The notes below the pieces were generated by a model that was given only the letters and a program-made list of their open reading frames with translations, searched no databases and was not told where the DNA came from. A program made the translations under genes and the position numbers. A stretch of 64,000 nucleotides of DNA from the NCBI RefSeq assembly GCF_028656955.1, contig NZ_JAMDGY010000026.1:1-64000 (forward strand), given 5' to 3'. Within the stretch, counting starts at the first letter, position 1, and every line of letters starts with the position of its first letter. Positions 38,761 to 47,746 of the stretch are shown here, in pieces. Source of the stretch: Pseudomonas fontis (GTDB lineage: Bacteria > Pseudomonadota > Gammaproteobacteria > Pseudomonadales > Pseudomonadaceae).

Positions 38761-39656
38761 AGATTCAACAGTAAGTAGTGGTCTACAAGCAGCGCGATGA
38801 ACAGCAGGAACAAGTAGTAGATAGAGTACTTGAAGGTCCTGATCGCCGCGTGCGGCCGAGTGCCACGGTACAACACCCAGGCCCATTGCAGGAAGCGCGC
38901 CCCCAGCAGCACGGCGCACGCCAGGTACAGCAGCCCGCTCATGTGAATGACGAAGGGTAGCAGGCTGACCGCCAACAGCACGCAGGTGTACAGCAGGATG
39001 TGCACCTTGGTGTAGTGCTCGCCATGGGTCACCGGCAACATCGGGATGTCCGCCTTGGCGTATTCCTCCTTGCGGTGGATCGCCAGCGCCCAGAAGTGCG
39101 GTGGCGTCCAGGCGAAGATGATCAGCACCAGCAACAGCGGCTCGGCACTCACATGGCCGCTGATTGCCACCCAGCCCAGCAACGGCGGCGCCGCGCCGGC
39201 CAAGCCGCCGATCACGATGTTCTGCGGCGTCGCCCGTTTGAGGAAGCCGGTGTAGATCACCGCGTAGCCCAGCAGCGAAGCCAGGGTCAGCCATGCGGTC
39301 AGCGCATTGGTGAATGCCAGCAGCAGCGCCATGCCCAGCAACGCCAGCAGCAACGCGAAGGTCAACGCCGCCACAGGCGCCACGCGGCCCTGCGCCAGCG
39401 GTCGATTATGGGTACGCGCCATCAGCGCATCGATACGCCGGTCGACCACATGGTTGACCGCCGCCGCCGCGCCCGCGCAGCAACCGATGCCCAGGTTGCC
39501 GAACACCAATATGGTCCACGGCACCCCGGCGCGGGTGGCCAGGAACATTCCCACCAACGAGGTGATCAGCATCAGCACCACGACTTTGGGCTTGGTCAGT
39601 TCAAGGTAATCGCGCCATCCGGCCTGGCTCTGGCGTGCGCTCAGAAGCGTTGCCAT
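38757..39656 (-). CDS. cyoE: Protoheme IX farnesyltransferase (heme O synthase)
   Basis: Inner-membrane prenyltransferase converting heme B to heme O, 299 aa, about nine helices. The UbiA-family aspartate motif is [20 protein letters not shown] (the two Asp are spaced D-x3-D). The second aspartate-type region reads [13 protein letters not shown] with KADIPMLPV. The ATG at 39656 gives MATLLSARQ; it overlaps the ctaA 3' end by 16 nt. Also named ctaB. Confidence 0.95.
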   Translation of the reverse strand: MATLLSARQSQAGWRDYLELTKPKVVVLMLITSLVGMFLATRAGVPWTILVFGNLGIGCCAGAAAAVNHVVDRRIDALMARTHNRPLAQGRVAPVAALTFALLLALLGMALLLAFTNALTAWLTLASLLGYAVIYTGFLKRATPQNIVIGGLAGAAPPLLGWVAISGHVSAEPLLLVLIIFAWTPPHFWALAIHRKEEYAKADIPMLPVTHGEHYTKVHILLYTCVLLAVSLLPFVIHMSGLLYLACAVLLGARFLQWAWVLYRGTRPHAAIRTFKYSIYYLFLLFIALLVDHYLLLNL

Positions 39657-40726
39657 GGGTTCTCTCCTAGGTAATGAACGACGCCACCACTGCTGACCAG
39701 CGGCGTAAGGCGCCAGCCCTGGCTGACGCGCCGTGCCTTGGGCACGGTAGCCAGGCGTGTACGGTAATTGACCAGCACCAGGGTCAGCAGCAGGCAGGCA
39801 CCGCCAGCGTTGTGCGCCACGGCCACCAGCAGCGGCAGGCCGAACATCACGTTGCTGATGCCCAGCCCGACCTGCACGGCCAGCGCCAGCAGCACCAGCC
39901 GCGCCAGGCGGCGCAGGCCGATATGGTGCAGCTGCCAGGCCAGGGTCAGCAGCACGCCGGTCACCACCAGCGCGCCGAGGCGGTGGGTCAGGTGGATGGC
40001 CGTGCGCGCTTCGCTGTCCAGTTGCCCGCCCAGGTAGTTCGGGCCGATGTGCTGGGTGAGGTGGAAGCCATTGGCAAAATCGGCCTGCGGCCACCACTCG
40101 CCATGACAGGTCGGCAGGTCCACGCAGGCCACCGCCGCATAGTTGGCACTGACCCAGCCACCCAGGGCGATCTGCCCGATCACCAGCAGCAACGCCAGCG
40201 CCGCCAGCTTGCGCAGGCGCAATGGCAGACCCGGCAGCGGCATGAACGCCCGCGACAGCCGCAGGCTGAGCAGGAACAGCAAACTCAAGGTGGCAAAGCC
40301 GCCGAGCAAATGCGCCGTGACCACTTGTGGCCACAGCTTGAGCGTCACCGTCCACATGCCGAAGGCCGCCTGGGCGAACACCACGCCCAGCAAAAGCAGC
40401 GGCAGGCGATACGGCTGGCCTTCACGCCCATGCCGACGCAGCGCCTGTACCGCCAGCATGGCGATCACCAGCGCCAGCGTGCCGGCAAAGTAGCGGTGGA
40501 GCATTTCGTTGCGGCCCTTGTGCGCCTCCACCGGCGTGTCCGGGTAATGCCGTTCAGCATGGGCCAGCTGGGCTTCGGTCTTGGGCACGCTGATAAAGCC
40601 GTAGCAGCCCGGCCAGTCCGGGCAGCCAAGGCCGGCGTGGGTCAGGCGGGTATAGGCACCGAGCAGCACGACGACCAATGCCAGCAAGGTGGCGAACACG
40701 GCGAGGCGGTATCCAGGTCTGGCCAT
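39641..40726 (-). CDS. ctaA: Heme A synthase (COX15/CtaA)
   Basis: Inner-membrane enzyme oxidising heme O to heme A, 361 aa, eight helices in two pseudo-symmetric halves. Heme-ligand His residues are seen in [27 protein letters not shown] and [10 protein letters not shown]. Cysteine pairs [10 protein letters not shown] and VACVDLPTC are typical of the proteobacterial type. Lies 9 nt after the small membrane protein gene in the same operon. Confidence 0.94.
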   Translation of the reverse strand: MARPGYRLAVFATLLALVVVLLGAYTRLTHAGLGCPDWPGCYGFISVPKTEAQLAHAERHYPDTPVEAHKGRNEMLHRYFAGTLALVIAMLAVQALRRHGREGQPYRLPLLLLGVVFAQAAFGMWTVTLKLWPQVVTAHLLGGFATLSLLFLLSLRLSRAFMPLPGLPLRLRKLAALALLLVIGQIALGGWVSANYAAVACVDLPTCHGEWWPQADFANGFHLTQHIGPNYLGGQLDSEARTAIHLTHRLGALVVTGVLLTLAWQLHHIGLRRLARLVLLALAVQVGLGISNVMFGLPLLVAVAHNAGGACLLLTLVLVNYRTRLATVPKARRVSQGWRLTPLVSSGGVVHYLGENPWQRF

Positions 40727-40735
40727 GGTGCGCTC

Positions 40736-41314
40736 CTACCCGATGTTGGACAGCTTGAGCAGGTGGCGCAGGTCGTTGAGCACGTCCTTGCCTTTGACCC
40801 GGGCGTCGTAGCGCAGCACCAGGTTGCCGTGCGGATCGACGATCCACAGTTGGGCATCCTGCTTGTTGCCGGTGAAGGCCTCATAGCGCGGCACGTCGAC
40901 CGTGTAACGCTGCAACTGCGGGTATTCGCGTTCAAGCTTGCCCTGGTACTCGGCGCTCAGCGGCTGCGCCACGGCCAGTGCGTGGCTGGCCCGGCTGGCA
41001 TCGCGGGCCAGGCCGATATGGATCTGCCGCGCCAGGTACACCAGCTGCTGGCAGTCCACGCCGCAGCCCTTGGGCGAGCTGACCAGCAGCTGCCAGCCGT
41101 CCTGCTCGGCCGGTATGCCGAGGTCGGCGCGGGTCTGGCCGTTGCCGATCATCTCGCCGTGGTAGTTGCGCCCGTCCGGCACCCAGAACTGCAGCTTGTA
41201 CATGGCCGTGGCGAGGATCATCGGCCCCAGCGTCACCAGCAGGATCAACAGCAGGTGCAGGCGCCCCCGCGCCCGTCCCGGTGGCGCAACGTTAGTGGTG
41301 CGGGATGGATTCAT
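40736..41314 (-). CDS. Cytochrome oxidase locus membrane-anchored protein (thioredoxin-like), unknown role
   Basis: 192 aa. One N-terminal transmembrane helix (about 22-44), then a periplasmic domain with GCGVDCQQLVYLARQI and ...QDAQLWIVDPHGNLVLRYDA. The latter resembles the C-terminal half of Sco/thioredoxin-fold proteins, but the CxxxC copper site is replaced by CGVDC. It is conserved between SURF1 and ctaA in pseudomonads, so a role in oxidase assembly is likely by context only. ATG at 41314 has GGGAG upstream. Overlaps the SURF1 3' end by 23 nt. Confidence 0.75.
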   Translation of the reverse strand: MNPSRTTNVAPPGRARGRLHLLLILLVTLGPMILATAMYKLQFWVPDGRNYHGEMIGNGQTRADLGIPAEQDGWQLLVSSPKGCGVDCQQLVYLARQIHIGLARDASRASHALAVAQPLSAEYQGKLEREYPQLQRYTVDVPRYEAFTGNKQDAQLWIVDPHGNLVLRYDARVKGKDVLNDLRHLLKLSNIG

Positions 41315-42032
41315 GACGGCTCCCATGGGGTTTCTCCTTGTTCTTATGCCAGCCGAAATAGAGGTAAAGCGCGAACAGGGCTAACGCCAGGGCAAACCAC
41401 TGCACGGCGTAACCCAGGTGTTTTTCCGGGCCCAGGGCCACAATCGGCCACTCCAGCCGATAGCTCGCCGGGCCTGCTTCAATGCGCAGCTCATGGGCGA
41501 AGCCTTCGCGGCCCAGTTGCGGCCACAGCTGCGCCGCATCGACCGCGGTCAGCAGGCGTGGCCACTGACCGCCTTGCGGGTCGGCGTGCAACTGGAAGGC
41601 CGTGCCCGGCGAGACATACACCCAGGCATCCAGGCTCAAGGCACTGTCTGGGGTGCTGAACTGCACGGGCGTGCGTCGGTCCGGCCAGGGCAGCCAGCCG
41701 CGATTGACCAGCAGCCACTGGCCACTGGGTTGGTCGAGGAAGGGTTGCAGCAGTTCGACGCCGACCTGGCCGTCGCGCTGGCGGTTGTCCAGCAGCAGGC
41801 TGTGCGCGGCATCGAAACGCCCGTAGAGGTGCACGCGACGGTAGGCCGGGTCGGTTGCGCTGAGCAGTTGCACGCTGCCCAGCGGCTCGGCGGCCTGACG
41901 CTCAGCGTAGGTATCGAGCAGGGTGCGCTTCTGATCGGCGCGACCCAGCTGCCAGCAGCCCAGCGCAACCAACCCCGGCAGCAGCAAGGCCACCACCAGG
42001 GTTGGTATCACGCCTGGGCGAAACGGCTTCAT
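41292..42032 (-). CDS. SURF1 family cytochrome oxidase assembly protein
   Basis: 246 aa, with an N-terminal helix (about 8-28) and a C-terminal helix (about 208-228) around a periplasmic domain. SURF1 hallmarks: LGCWQLGRADQK, LLLDNRQRDGQVGVELLQPF and WLLVNRGWLPWP. It is thought to hand heme A to subunit I. First gene of the SURF1-(unknown)-ctaA-cyoE-sco run. The C-terminus ends in a His-rich tail (SRHESIPHH). Confidence 0.9.
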   Translation of the reverse strand: MKPFRPGVIPTLVVALLLPGLVALGCWQLGRADQKRTLLDTYAERQAAEPLGSVQLLSATDPAYRRVHLYGRFDAAHSLLLDNRQRDGQVGVELLQPFLDQPSGQWLLVNRGWLPWPDRRTPVQFSTPDSALSLDAWVYVSPGTAFQLHADPQGGQWPRLLTAVDAAQLWPQLGREGFAHELRIEAGPASYRLEWPIVALGPEKHLGYAVQWFALALALFALYLYFGWHKNKEKPHGSRHESIPHH

Positions 42033-42092
42033 CCAGCCGCCCCAAGGTCAGTCGCTATACTGATGGTCATTGCATCCCCCCGGAGTAACCCC

Positions 42093-42296
42093 ATGCTCAA
42101 AGCCGCGATTGTCGTGTTGTTGCTGGCCACCATCGCCAGCCTGTTCAGCGGCCTGTTCTTTCTGGTCAAGGACGAAGGCGACTCGACCCGCCTGCTCAAG
42201 GCCCTCACCGTCCGGGTGAGCCTTGCCGCGGCCACCCTGGCATTGATCACCTGGGGGTTCTGCAGCGGCCAGCTGGTGTCCCAGGCCCCCTGGTGA
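42093..42296 (+). CDS. Twin-transmembrane protein (DUF2909)
   Basis: 67 aa with two hydrophobic helices (about 3-25 and 40-60) joined by a charged loop VKDEGDSTRLLKALTVR. RBS GGAG lies 9 nt before the ATG. It is the only forward-strand gene inside the 8-kb cox cluster: divergent from SURF1 (60 nt away) and convergent with coxC (6 nt between stops). This position is conserved in Pseudomonas, which hints at an oxidase-related role. Confidence 0.8.
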   Translation: MLKAAIVVLLLATIASLFSGLFFLVKDEGDSTRLLKALTVRVSLAAATLALITWGFCSGQLVSQAPW

Positions 42297-42302
42297 CGTC
42301 CG

Positions 42303-43187
42303 CTAGATCACGTACACGAAGATAAACAGCCCGACCCACACCACATCCACGAAGTGCCAATACCAGCTGGCCGCCTCGAAGCCGAAGTGTTTGTCGGCGG
42401 TGAAGTGCCCCTTGAAGATGCGCATCAACATCACGAACAGGATCACCGTGCCGATGGTCACGTGCGCGCCGTGAAAACCGGTGAGCATGAAGAACGTCGC
42501 GCCGTAGATCCCCGAATGCAGGGTCAGCCCCAACTGGGTGTAGGCCTCGTGGTACTCGTAGGCCTGCAATAGGATGAACGCCACGCCAAGCAGCACGGTC
42601 AGCGCCAGCCAGAACTTCAGCGGGCCGCGATGGTTCTTGCGCAGCGCGTGGTGGGCAATGGTGATGGTCACGCTGGAGCTGACCAGCAGGATGGTGTTGA
42701 TCAGCGGCAGGTGCCAGGGGTCGATGACCTCCTTGGGCGGCGGGAACAGTTTCGGGTCTGGTGTGTGCAGCAGCGGCCAGGTGAACTGGAAGTTCGGCCA
42801 GAGCATGTTCGTCACGCCCTTGGCCCCTTCACCGCCCAGCCAGGGCCCGGCCAGGTGGCGGACATAGAACAGCGCGCCGAAGAAGGCGACGAAGAACATC
42901 ACCTCGGAAAAGATGAACCACGACATGCCCCAGCGGAACGAGCGGTCCAGCTGCGGGCTGTAGAGCCCGGCGCGGCTTTCCTTGATCACCGCGCCGAACC
43001 AGCCGAACAGCATGTAGGCGAGGAACAGCGCACCAACGAAGAAGATCAGCGGGCCGTGGGAATCACGGCCGGCCTTCATGTCGTTGAACCAGGTGGCCAG
43101 GCCGAATACCGTGATGAACATGCCGATGGTGGCGATGATCGGCCACTTGCTTTGCGCCGGTACGTAGTAATGCTCATGAGGGGCCAT
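42303..43187 (-). CDS. coxC: Cytochrome c oxidase subunit III
   Basis: Inner-membrane subunit of the aa3 oxidase, 294 aa, seven helices. Typical stretches: FSEVMFFVAFFGALFY, HALRKNHRGPLKFWLA and the C-terminal WYWHFVDVVWVGLFIFVYV. RBS AAGGAG lies 5 nt before the ATG. Fourth in coxB-coxA-ctaG-coxC. Confidence 0.95.
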   Translation of the reverse strand: MAPHEHYYVPAQSKWPIIATIGMFITVFGLATWFNDMKAGRDSHGPLIFFVGALFLAYMLFGWFGAVIKESRAGLYSPQLDRSFRWGMSWFIFSEVMFFVAFFGALFYVRHLAGPWLGGEGAKGVTNMLWPNFQFTWPLLHTPDPKLFPPPKEVIDPWHLPLINTILLVSSSVTITIAHHALRKNHRGPLKFWLALTVLLGVAFILLQAYEYHEAYTQLGLTLHSGIYGATFFMLTGFHGAHVTIGTVILFVMLMRIFKGHFTADKHFGFEAASWYWHFVDVVWVGLFIFVYVI

Positions 43188-43199
43188 TGATTGTTCTCC

Positions 43200-43769
43200 T
43201 TATCTGGCGCTCTGGGCGGGCGGGGTGGCCACATGGGCGACCGGTGGCTGGCGAGCGGTGATATCGAACAGCGTGTAGGCAAGCGTCAGGTGTTTCACAT
43301 CCTTGGGCAGGTCGCGGTCGACGATGAAACGCACCGGCATTTCGATGCGCTCCCCCGGTTGCAGCACCTGCTGGCTGAAGCAGAAGCACTCGGTCTTGTG
43401 GAAATACGCCGCCGCCTCGGACGGGGTAATGCTCGGGATCGCCTGGGCGGTCATCGGCTTGTCGGTCGGGTTGCGGGCCACGAAGATCATCTGGTTGACC
43501 GCCCCCGGGTTGACGTCGATCTGGTCGGCAGTGGAGTAGAAGTCCCAGACCATGTCGCTGGCATTGGTCGACATGAACTGCACCCGCACCGAACGCGTCG
43601 GGTCGCTGACCTGGGTGCCTTCATACTGCCCACCGGTCTTGCCGTTGATGCCGAAGGCCCGGCACATCACGTCGTAGATCGGCACCAGGGCAAAGCCGAA
43701 GGCGAACATCACCACGGTCAGCACCAGCAGGCGCAAGACCAGACGTTTGATCGAGATCCCTTCGTTCAT
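43200..43769 (-). CDS. ctaG: Cytochrome c oxidase assembly protein CtaG (Cox11)
   Basis: Copper chaperone for the CuB site of subunit I, 189 aa. One N-terminal helix (about 9-30) and a periplasmic immunoglobulin-like domain. The copper-binding CFCF motif is in KTECFCFSQQ. Lies 12 nt ahead of coxC and 25 nt after coxA, in the same operon. Confidence 0.94.
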   Translation of the reverse strand: MNEGISIKRLVLRLLVLTVVMFAFGFALVPIYDVMCRAFGINGKTGGQYEGTQVSDPTRSVRVQFMSTNASDMVWDFYSTADQIDVNPGAVNQMIFVARNPTDKPMTAQAIPSITPSEAAAYFHKTECFCFSQQVLQPGERIEMPVRFIVDRDLPKDVKHLTLAYTLFDITARQPPVAHVATPPAQSAR

Positions 43770-43794
43770 GGCAGCGGCCTCCTGGCTACGGCGT

Positions 43795-45387
43795 TCATTT
43801 CACTTCCGGTGGGGTCTGGAAGGTGTGATAGGGCGCAGGCGACGGCACCGACCATTCCAGCCCTTCGGCGCCATCCCAGGGCTTGGCCGGGGCCGGCTTG
43901 CCGCCACGGATGCACTTGATGACGATGAACAGGAAGAAGATCTGCGTGGCGCCGAAGGTGAACGCGCCGATCGAGGAGACCATGTTGAAGTCGGCAAACT
44001 GCAGGTTGTAGTCCGGCACCCGGCGCGGCATGCCGGCCAGGCCAACGAAGTGCATCGGGAAGAACGCCAGGTTCATGCCGATGAACGACAGCCAGAAGTG
44101 CAGCTTGCCGAGGGTTTCGTCGTACATGTGCCCGGTCCACTTCGGCAGCCAGTAATACGCCGAGGCGAAGATCCCGAAGATCGCCCCCGGCACCAGCACG
44201 TAGTGGAAGTGCGCGACCACGAAATAGGTGTCGTGGTACTGGAAGTCCGCCGGGGCGATGGCCAGCATCAAGCCGGAGAACCCGCCAATGGTGAACAGGA
44301 TGACGAAGGCAATGGCGAACAGCATCGGCGTCTCGAAGGTCAGCGAGCCTTCCCACATGGTGCTGACCCAGTTGAACACCTTCACCCCGGTGGGCACCGC
44401 GATGAGCATGGTCGCGTACATGAAGAACAGCTCGCCGACCACCGGGATACCGACCACGAACATGTGGTGGGCCCAGACGATGAACGAGAGGAAGGCAATC
44501 GCGCCGGTGGCGTAGACCATCGAGGTGTAGCCGAACAGCGGCTTGCGCGAGAACGCCGGGATGATCGAGCTGACCGCGCCGAATGCCGGCAGGATCATGA
44601 TGTACACCTCGGGGTGGCCGAAGAACCAGAACACGTGCTGGAACAACACCGGGTCGCCGCCGCCGGCCGCGCTGAAGAAGCTGGTACCGAAGTGGATGTC
44701 CATCAGCATCATGGTCACCACACCGGCCAGCACCGGCATCACCGCGATCAGCAGGAACGCGGTGATCAGCCAGGTCCAGACGAACAGCGGCATCTTCATC
44801 AGGGTCATGCCGGGGGCGCGCAGGTTGAGGATGGTGGCGATCACGTTGATCGCGCCCATGATCGAGCTGATGCCCATCAGGTGGATGGCGAAGATGAAGA
44901 ACGTCACGCTTTCCGGCGCGTAGGTGGTGGACAGCGGGGCGTAGAAGGTCCAGCCGAAGTTCGGCCCGCCACCGGGCATGAACAGGGTCGAGACCAGCAG
45001 CAGGAATGCCGCCGGCAACAGCCAGAAGCTGAAGTTGTTCATCCGTGGCAAGGCCATGTCCGGCGCGCCGATCATCAGCGGGATCATCCAGTTGGCCAGG
45101 CCGACGAAGGCCGGCATCACCGCGCCGAAGACCATTACCAGGCCGTGCATGGTGGTCATCTGGTTGAAGAACGCCGGCTCGACGATCTGCAGGCCGGGCT
45201 GGAACAGCTCGGCGCGGATCACCATGGCGAACGAGCCGCCGAGCAGGAAGGCGCAGAAGCTGAACCACAGGTACATCGTGCCGATGTCCTTGTGGTTGGT
45301 GGTCAGCACCCAGCGCATCAGCCCCTTGGCCGGGCCGTGGGCGTGGTCATGGTCGGCATGACCGTGGTCGTCGATCACTGCACTCAT
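43795..45387 (-). CDS. coxA: Cytochrome c oxidase subunit I (aa3 type)
   Basis: Catalytic heme-copper subunit, 530 aa, twelve helices. The CuB ligand and Tyr cross-link motif GHPEVYIMILPAFG with its Glu marks an A1-type proton-pumping oxidase. CuB His pair WAHHMFVVG and heme a/a3 ligand region YHDTYFVVAHFHYVL are present. The N-terminus before the first helix is unusually His/Asp-rich (IDDHGHADHDHAHGPAKG). Needs heme A (ctaA, cyoE) and copper (ctaG, sco) supplied by downstream genes. Confidence 0.97.
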   Translation of the reverse strand: MSAVIDDHGHADHDHAHGPAKGLMRWVLTTNHKDIGTMYLWFSFCAFLLGGSFAMVIRAELFQPGLQIVEPAFFNQMTTMHGLVMVFGAVMPAFVGLANWMIPLMIGAPDMALPRMNNFSFWLLPAAFLLLVSTLFMPGGGPNFGWTFYAPLSTTYAPESVTFFIFAIHLMGISSIMGAINVIATILNLRAPGMTLMKMPLFVWTWLITAFLLIAVMPVLAGVVTMMLMDIHFGTSFFSAAGGGDPVLFQHVFWFFGHPEVYIMILPAFGAVSSIIPAFSRKPLFGYTSMVYATGAIAFLSFIVWAHHMFVVGIPVVGELFFMYATMLIAVPTGVKVFNWVSTMWEGSLTFETPMLFAIAFVILFTIGGFSGLMLAIAPADFQYHDTYFVVAHFHYVLVPGAIFGIFASAYYWLPKWTGHMYDETLGKLHFWLSFIGMNLAFFPMHFVGLAGMPRRVPDYNLQFADFNMVSSIGAFTFGATQIFFLFIVIKCIRGGKPAPAKPWDGAEGLEWSVPSPAPYHTFQTPPEVK

Positions 45388-45439
45388 GTCCTGTCTCCTG
45401 CAATCGGCTGTACTGCGCGAGAACCTTCGTTGAACCGGC

Positions 45440-46567
45440 TCATTTGCTTTCCGCCTGCTTGATCGCCAGCACGTCTTTCGGCGTGACCATGTCGCCCTTG
45501 TTGTTGCCCCAGGCGTTGCGTTCGTAGGTGACCACGGCCGCCAGGTCGACTTCCGAGAGCTGTTTGCCGAAGGCCGCCATGGCGGTGCCGGCCTTGCCGT
45601 GGAACACCAGGTTGAGGTGATCTTCCTTGGGCCCGAGGGCGATTTTCGAGCCCTTTAGCGCCGGGAACATCGGCGGCAGGCCCTGGCCTTCGGCTTGGTG
45701 ACAGGCCACGCAGGTGGTGTGGTAGACCTTGTCGCCACGCTCGACCAGTTCCTGCAGGGTCCATTCCTTGCTGGTCAGCTCCTTGAGCTTGGCCGCTTCG
45801 GCCTTGCGCTCGCCGAGCCAGGTGGCGTAGTCGGCCTGGGATTTGACCTCGACCACGATGGGCATGAAGCCGTGGTCCTTGCCGCACAGTTCGGTGCACT
45901 GGCCGCGGTAGATGCCGGGTTTTTCGACCCGCGCCCAGGCCTCGTTGACGAACCCGGGGATGGCATCGCGCTTGACCGCGAAGGCTGGCACCCACCAGGA
46001 GTGGATCACGTCGGCGGCGGTCACCAGGAAGCGCACTTTCGCCCCCACCGGGATCACCAGCGGCTGATCGACTTCAAGCAGGTAGTGCTCGTCCTTGGGC
46101 GCCTTGTTGTGGATCTGGTCGGCGGGCGTGGCCAGGTTGCTGAAGAACTCGACGTCCTGGCCCAGGTATTTGTAGTGCCACTTCCACTGGTAGCCGGTGA
46201 CCTGGATATCGACGTCCGATTCGCTGGCATCGTAGATGTCGATCAGGGTCTTGGTCGCCGGGATCGCCATGGCCACCAGGATCAGGAACGGCACCACGGT
46301 CCAGAGGATCTCCACCCAGGTGTGCTCATGGAAATGCGCGGGTTGCTGGCCGGTGGAACGACGGTGGACGATCATCGACCAGAACATCGCCCCGAATACC
46401 ACGACGCCAATGACTACGCAGATCCAGAAGATGGTCATGTGCAGGTCGAACACGGCGTTGCTGACTTCAGTCGCCCCTGGTGCCATGTTCACGGTCCAGG
46501 CGGCGTGCGCCGGCGTGAATAATGACCACAGCAGGAGGCCCATCCAGACATGTGGATGTCGCATCAT
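45440..46567 (-). CDS. coxB: Cytochrome c oxidase subunit II with fused cytochrome c domain
   Basis: 375 aa. Signal peptide, two helices, then the cupredoxin domain with CuA ligands in CTELCGKDHGFMPI, and a C-terminal cytochrome c domain (about 275-375) with CVACH and a probable axial Met in GTAMAAFG. The fusion makes this a caa3-like subunit II that can take electrons directly from its own heme. First gene of the operon; a motif shared with the cytochrome c4 leader lies 43 nt upstream. Confidence 0.96.
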   Translation of the reverse strand: MMRHPHVWMGLLLWSLFTPAHAAWTVNMAPGATEVSNAVFDLHMTIFWICVVIGVVVFGAMFWSMIVHRRSTGQQPAHFHEHTWVEILWTVVPFLILVAMAIPATKTLIDIYDASESDVDIQVTGYQWKWHYKYLGQDVEFFSNLATPADQIHNKAPKDEHYLLEVDQPLVIPVGAKVRFLVTAADVIHSWWVPAFAVKRDAIPGFVNEAWARVEKPGIYRGQCTELCGKDHGFMPIVVEVKSQADYATWLGERKAEAAKLKELTSKEWTLQELVERGDKVYHTTCVACHQAEGQGLPPMFPALKGSKIALGPKEDHLNLVFHGKAGTAMAAFGKQLSEVDLAAVVTYERNAWGNNKGDMVTPKDVLAIKQAESK

Positions 46568-46936
46568 TGCGGGTTCCCCTTATCGTTCTTGTTATCCCGG
46601 AGGCGTGGACCTACGGCTAAGGGTACGGCGTCAAGACGGCGGACTTTGACGACGAGCCCCTGCTGGACAGCAGTCGGGCCTCATCAGCAAATCACTTTCA
46701 AAGCGGAGTATAGACAGGGGTCCGGACCGCGCAACGCAGTACCGAAAATCGCCCGTTCAGGTATGAGCCTTAGGCTTGAGCCCTTGTAAGACAATGGCTG
46801 GACAGCAATGATGGCATTTCGATATAACCGCTGTGCGATATCCGAGCATAAGGGTTATGACAAATGCGTCTTAGGCTTTTTCAGAAGCGAGCTACCTTAT
46901 GTCTTCCGTTTGTCATCCGTCTTCCTTGGAGTTGTC
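46568..46936. other. Intergenic region upstream of coxB
   Basis: About 370 bp between divergent coxB and the gene at 46937. It should hold both promoters. It includes the shared 14-mer at 46611-46624. No convincing small ORF or terminator seen. Confidence 0.4.
46611..46624 (-). promoter_or_regulatory. 14-bp motif shared with the cytochrome c4 leader
   Basis: ACCCTTAGCCGTAG on the reverse strand, 43 nt before the coxB start codon; identical to 23570-23583 in sequence and orientation. Confidence 0.35.
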
Positions 46937-47584
46937 ATGAATATCGCTGCAGTGCGCGATCAAATCACCAAAGCCCATCACCACGAAGCCACTACTGGCC
47001 AGCTGCAACAACACCTCGCCCACCATGTGCCGCATCTGCATCCGTCCATTCAACTGCCGGAAAAAGATCCCCAGGGTGCGTTGGTGCGTTTTGTCACCGC
47101 CTACATCGACCAGGTGCCCGAGTTGCTCGAGGCCGCCCACGCCGTAGCGCTCGAAGCCGGTATCGAATCGCAGATAAAACCGGTTTTGAAAATCGCCGAA
47201 ACATATTTTCTGCAACCGCCGGACATCATGAATGGTCATGTCGGCCTGGATTGCCTGCTGGACGAAGCCTACCTGGCGCATCGCCTGGTGGAGGAAGTGA
47301 ACGACCTGTACATCAAGCATTTCCAGCAGCCGTTGATCCCGCTGGACACCACGGTGGCGAACCTGATTGCCCATCAGCTGATCGGTGAGGCGTTTGCCAA
47401 CCAGCTGGATGAAGTGGTGCACCATTCGCTGGACAACTTGCTGGATGAAGAGAGCTTTGCCCTGGAGTCGGTGGAAGCCTACCGCGCAACCCTGACCAGC
47501 CCGGACACCGGTGCGGCGTGGAAGCGCTGGCCGTGCCTGTCGCGCCAGTTGGGTGTGGAGCTGGAGCTGGATCAATCGGCGTGA
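46937..47584 (+). CDS. Conserved hypothetical protein
   Basis: 215 aa, predicted soluble and mostly helical, no signal peptide or transmembrane helix. The N-terminal 40 residues are His-rich (KAHHHEATTGQLQQHLAHHVPHLHPS has ten His spread across it). No family recognised beyond conservation next to coxB in pseudomonads. ATG at 46937 has GGAG 6 nt upstream; an in-frame start at 46808 would add 43 unlikely residues. Divergent from coxB. Confidence 0.7.
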   Translation: MNIAAVRDQITKAHHHEATTGQLQQHLAHHVPHLHPSIQLPEKDPQGALVRFVTAYIDQVPELLEAAHAVALEAGIESQIKPVLKIAETYFLQPPDIMNGHVGLDCLLDEAYLAHRLVEEVNDLYIKHFQQPLIPLDTTVANLIAHQLIGEAFANQLDEVVHHSLDNLLDEESFALESVEAYRATLTSPDTGAAWKRWPCLSRQLGVELELDQSA

Positions 47585-47597
47585 AGCTGCGCACATC

Positions 47598-47696
47598 TCT
47601 GTGGGAGCCGGCCTTGCCGGCGAATGAGCGCGTAGCGCTCACACATACAGGTTGGCCGTATAGGCCCCATCGCCGGCAAGGCCGGCTCCCACAGAG
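47598..47696. repeat. REP pair between the hypothetical gene and the SulP gene
   Basis: Two common-type REP units in the opposite relative order to the pair at 3338: CTGTGGGAGCCGGCCTTGCC first, then its reverse complement at 47668-47696, about 40 bp apart. Lies between convergent genes. Confidence 0.85.
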
Positions 47697-47746
47697 TCAT
47701 CGTCAAGCCCAGTCCTATCACAGGCTCTGTACTGAATACCGGCGCC

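Noticed and set aside
43747..45462. 571-codon forward open frame opposite coxA
   Set aside because: Composition is extremely rich in H, R, Q, E and G with no domain signal; it mirrors coxA codon usage.
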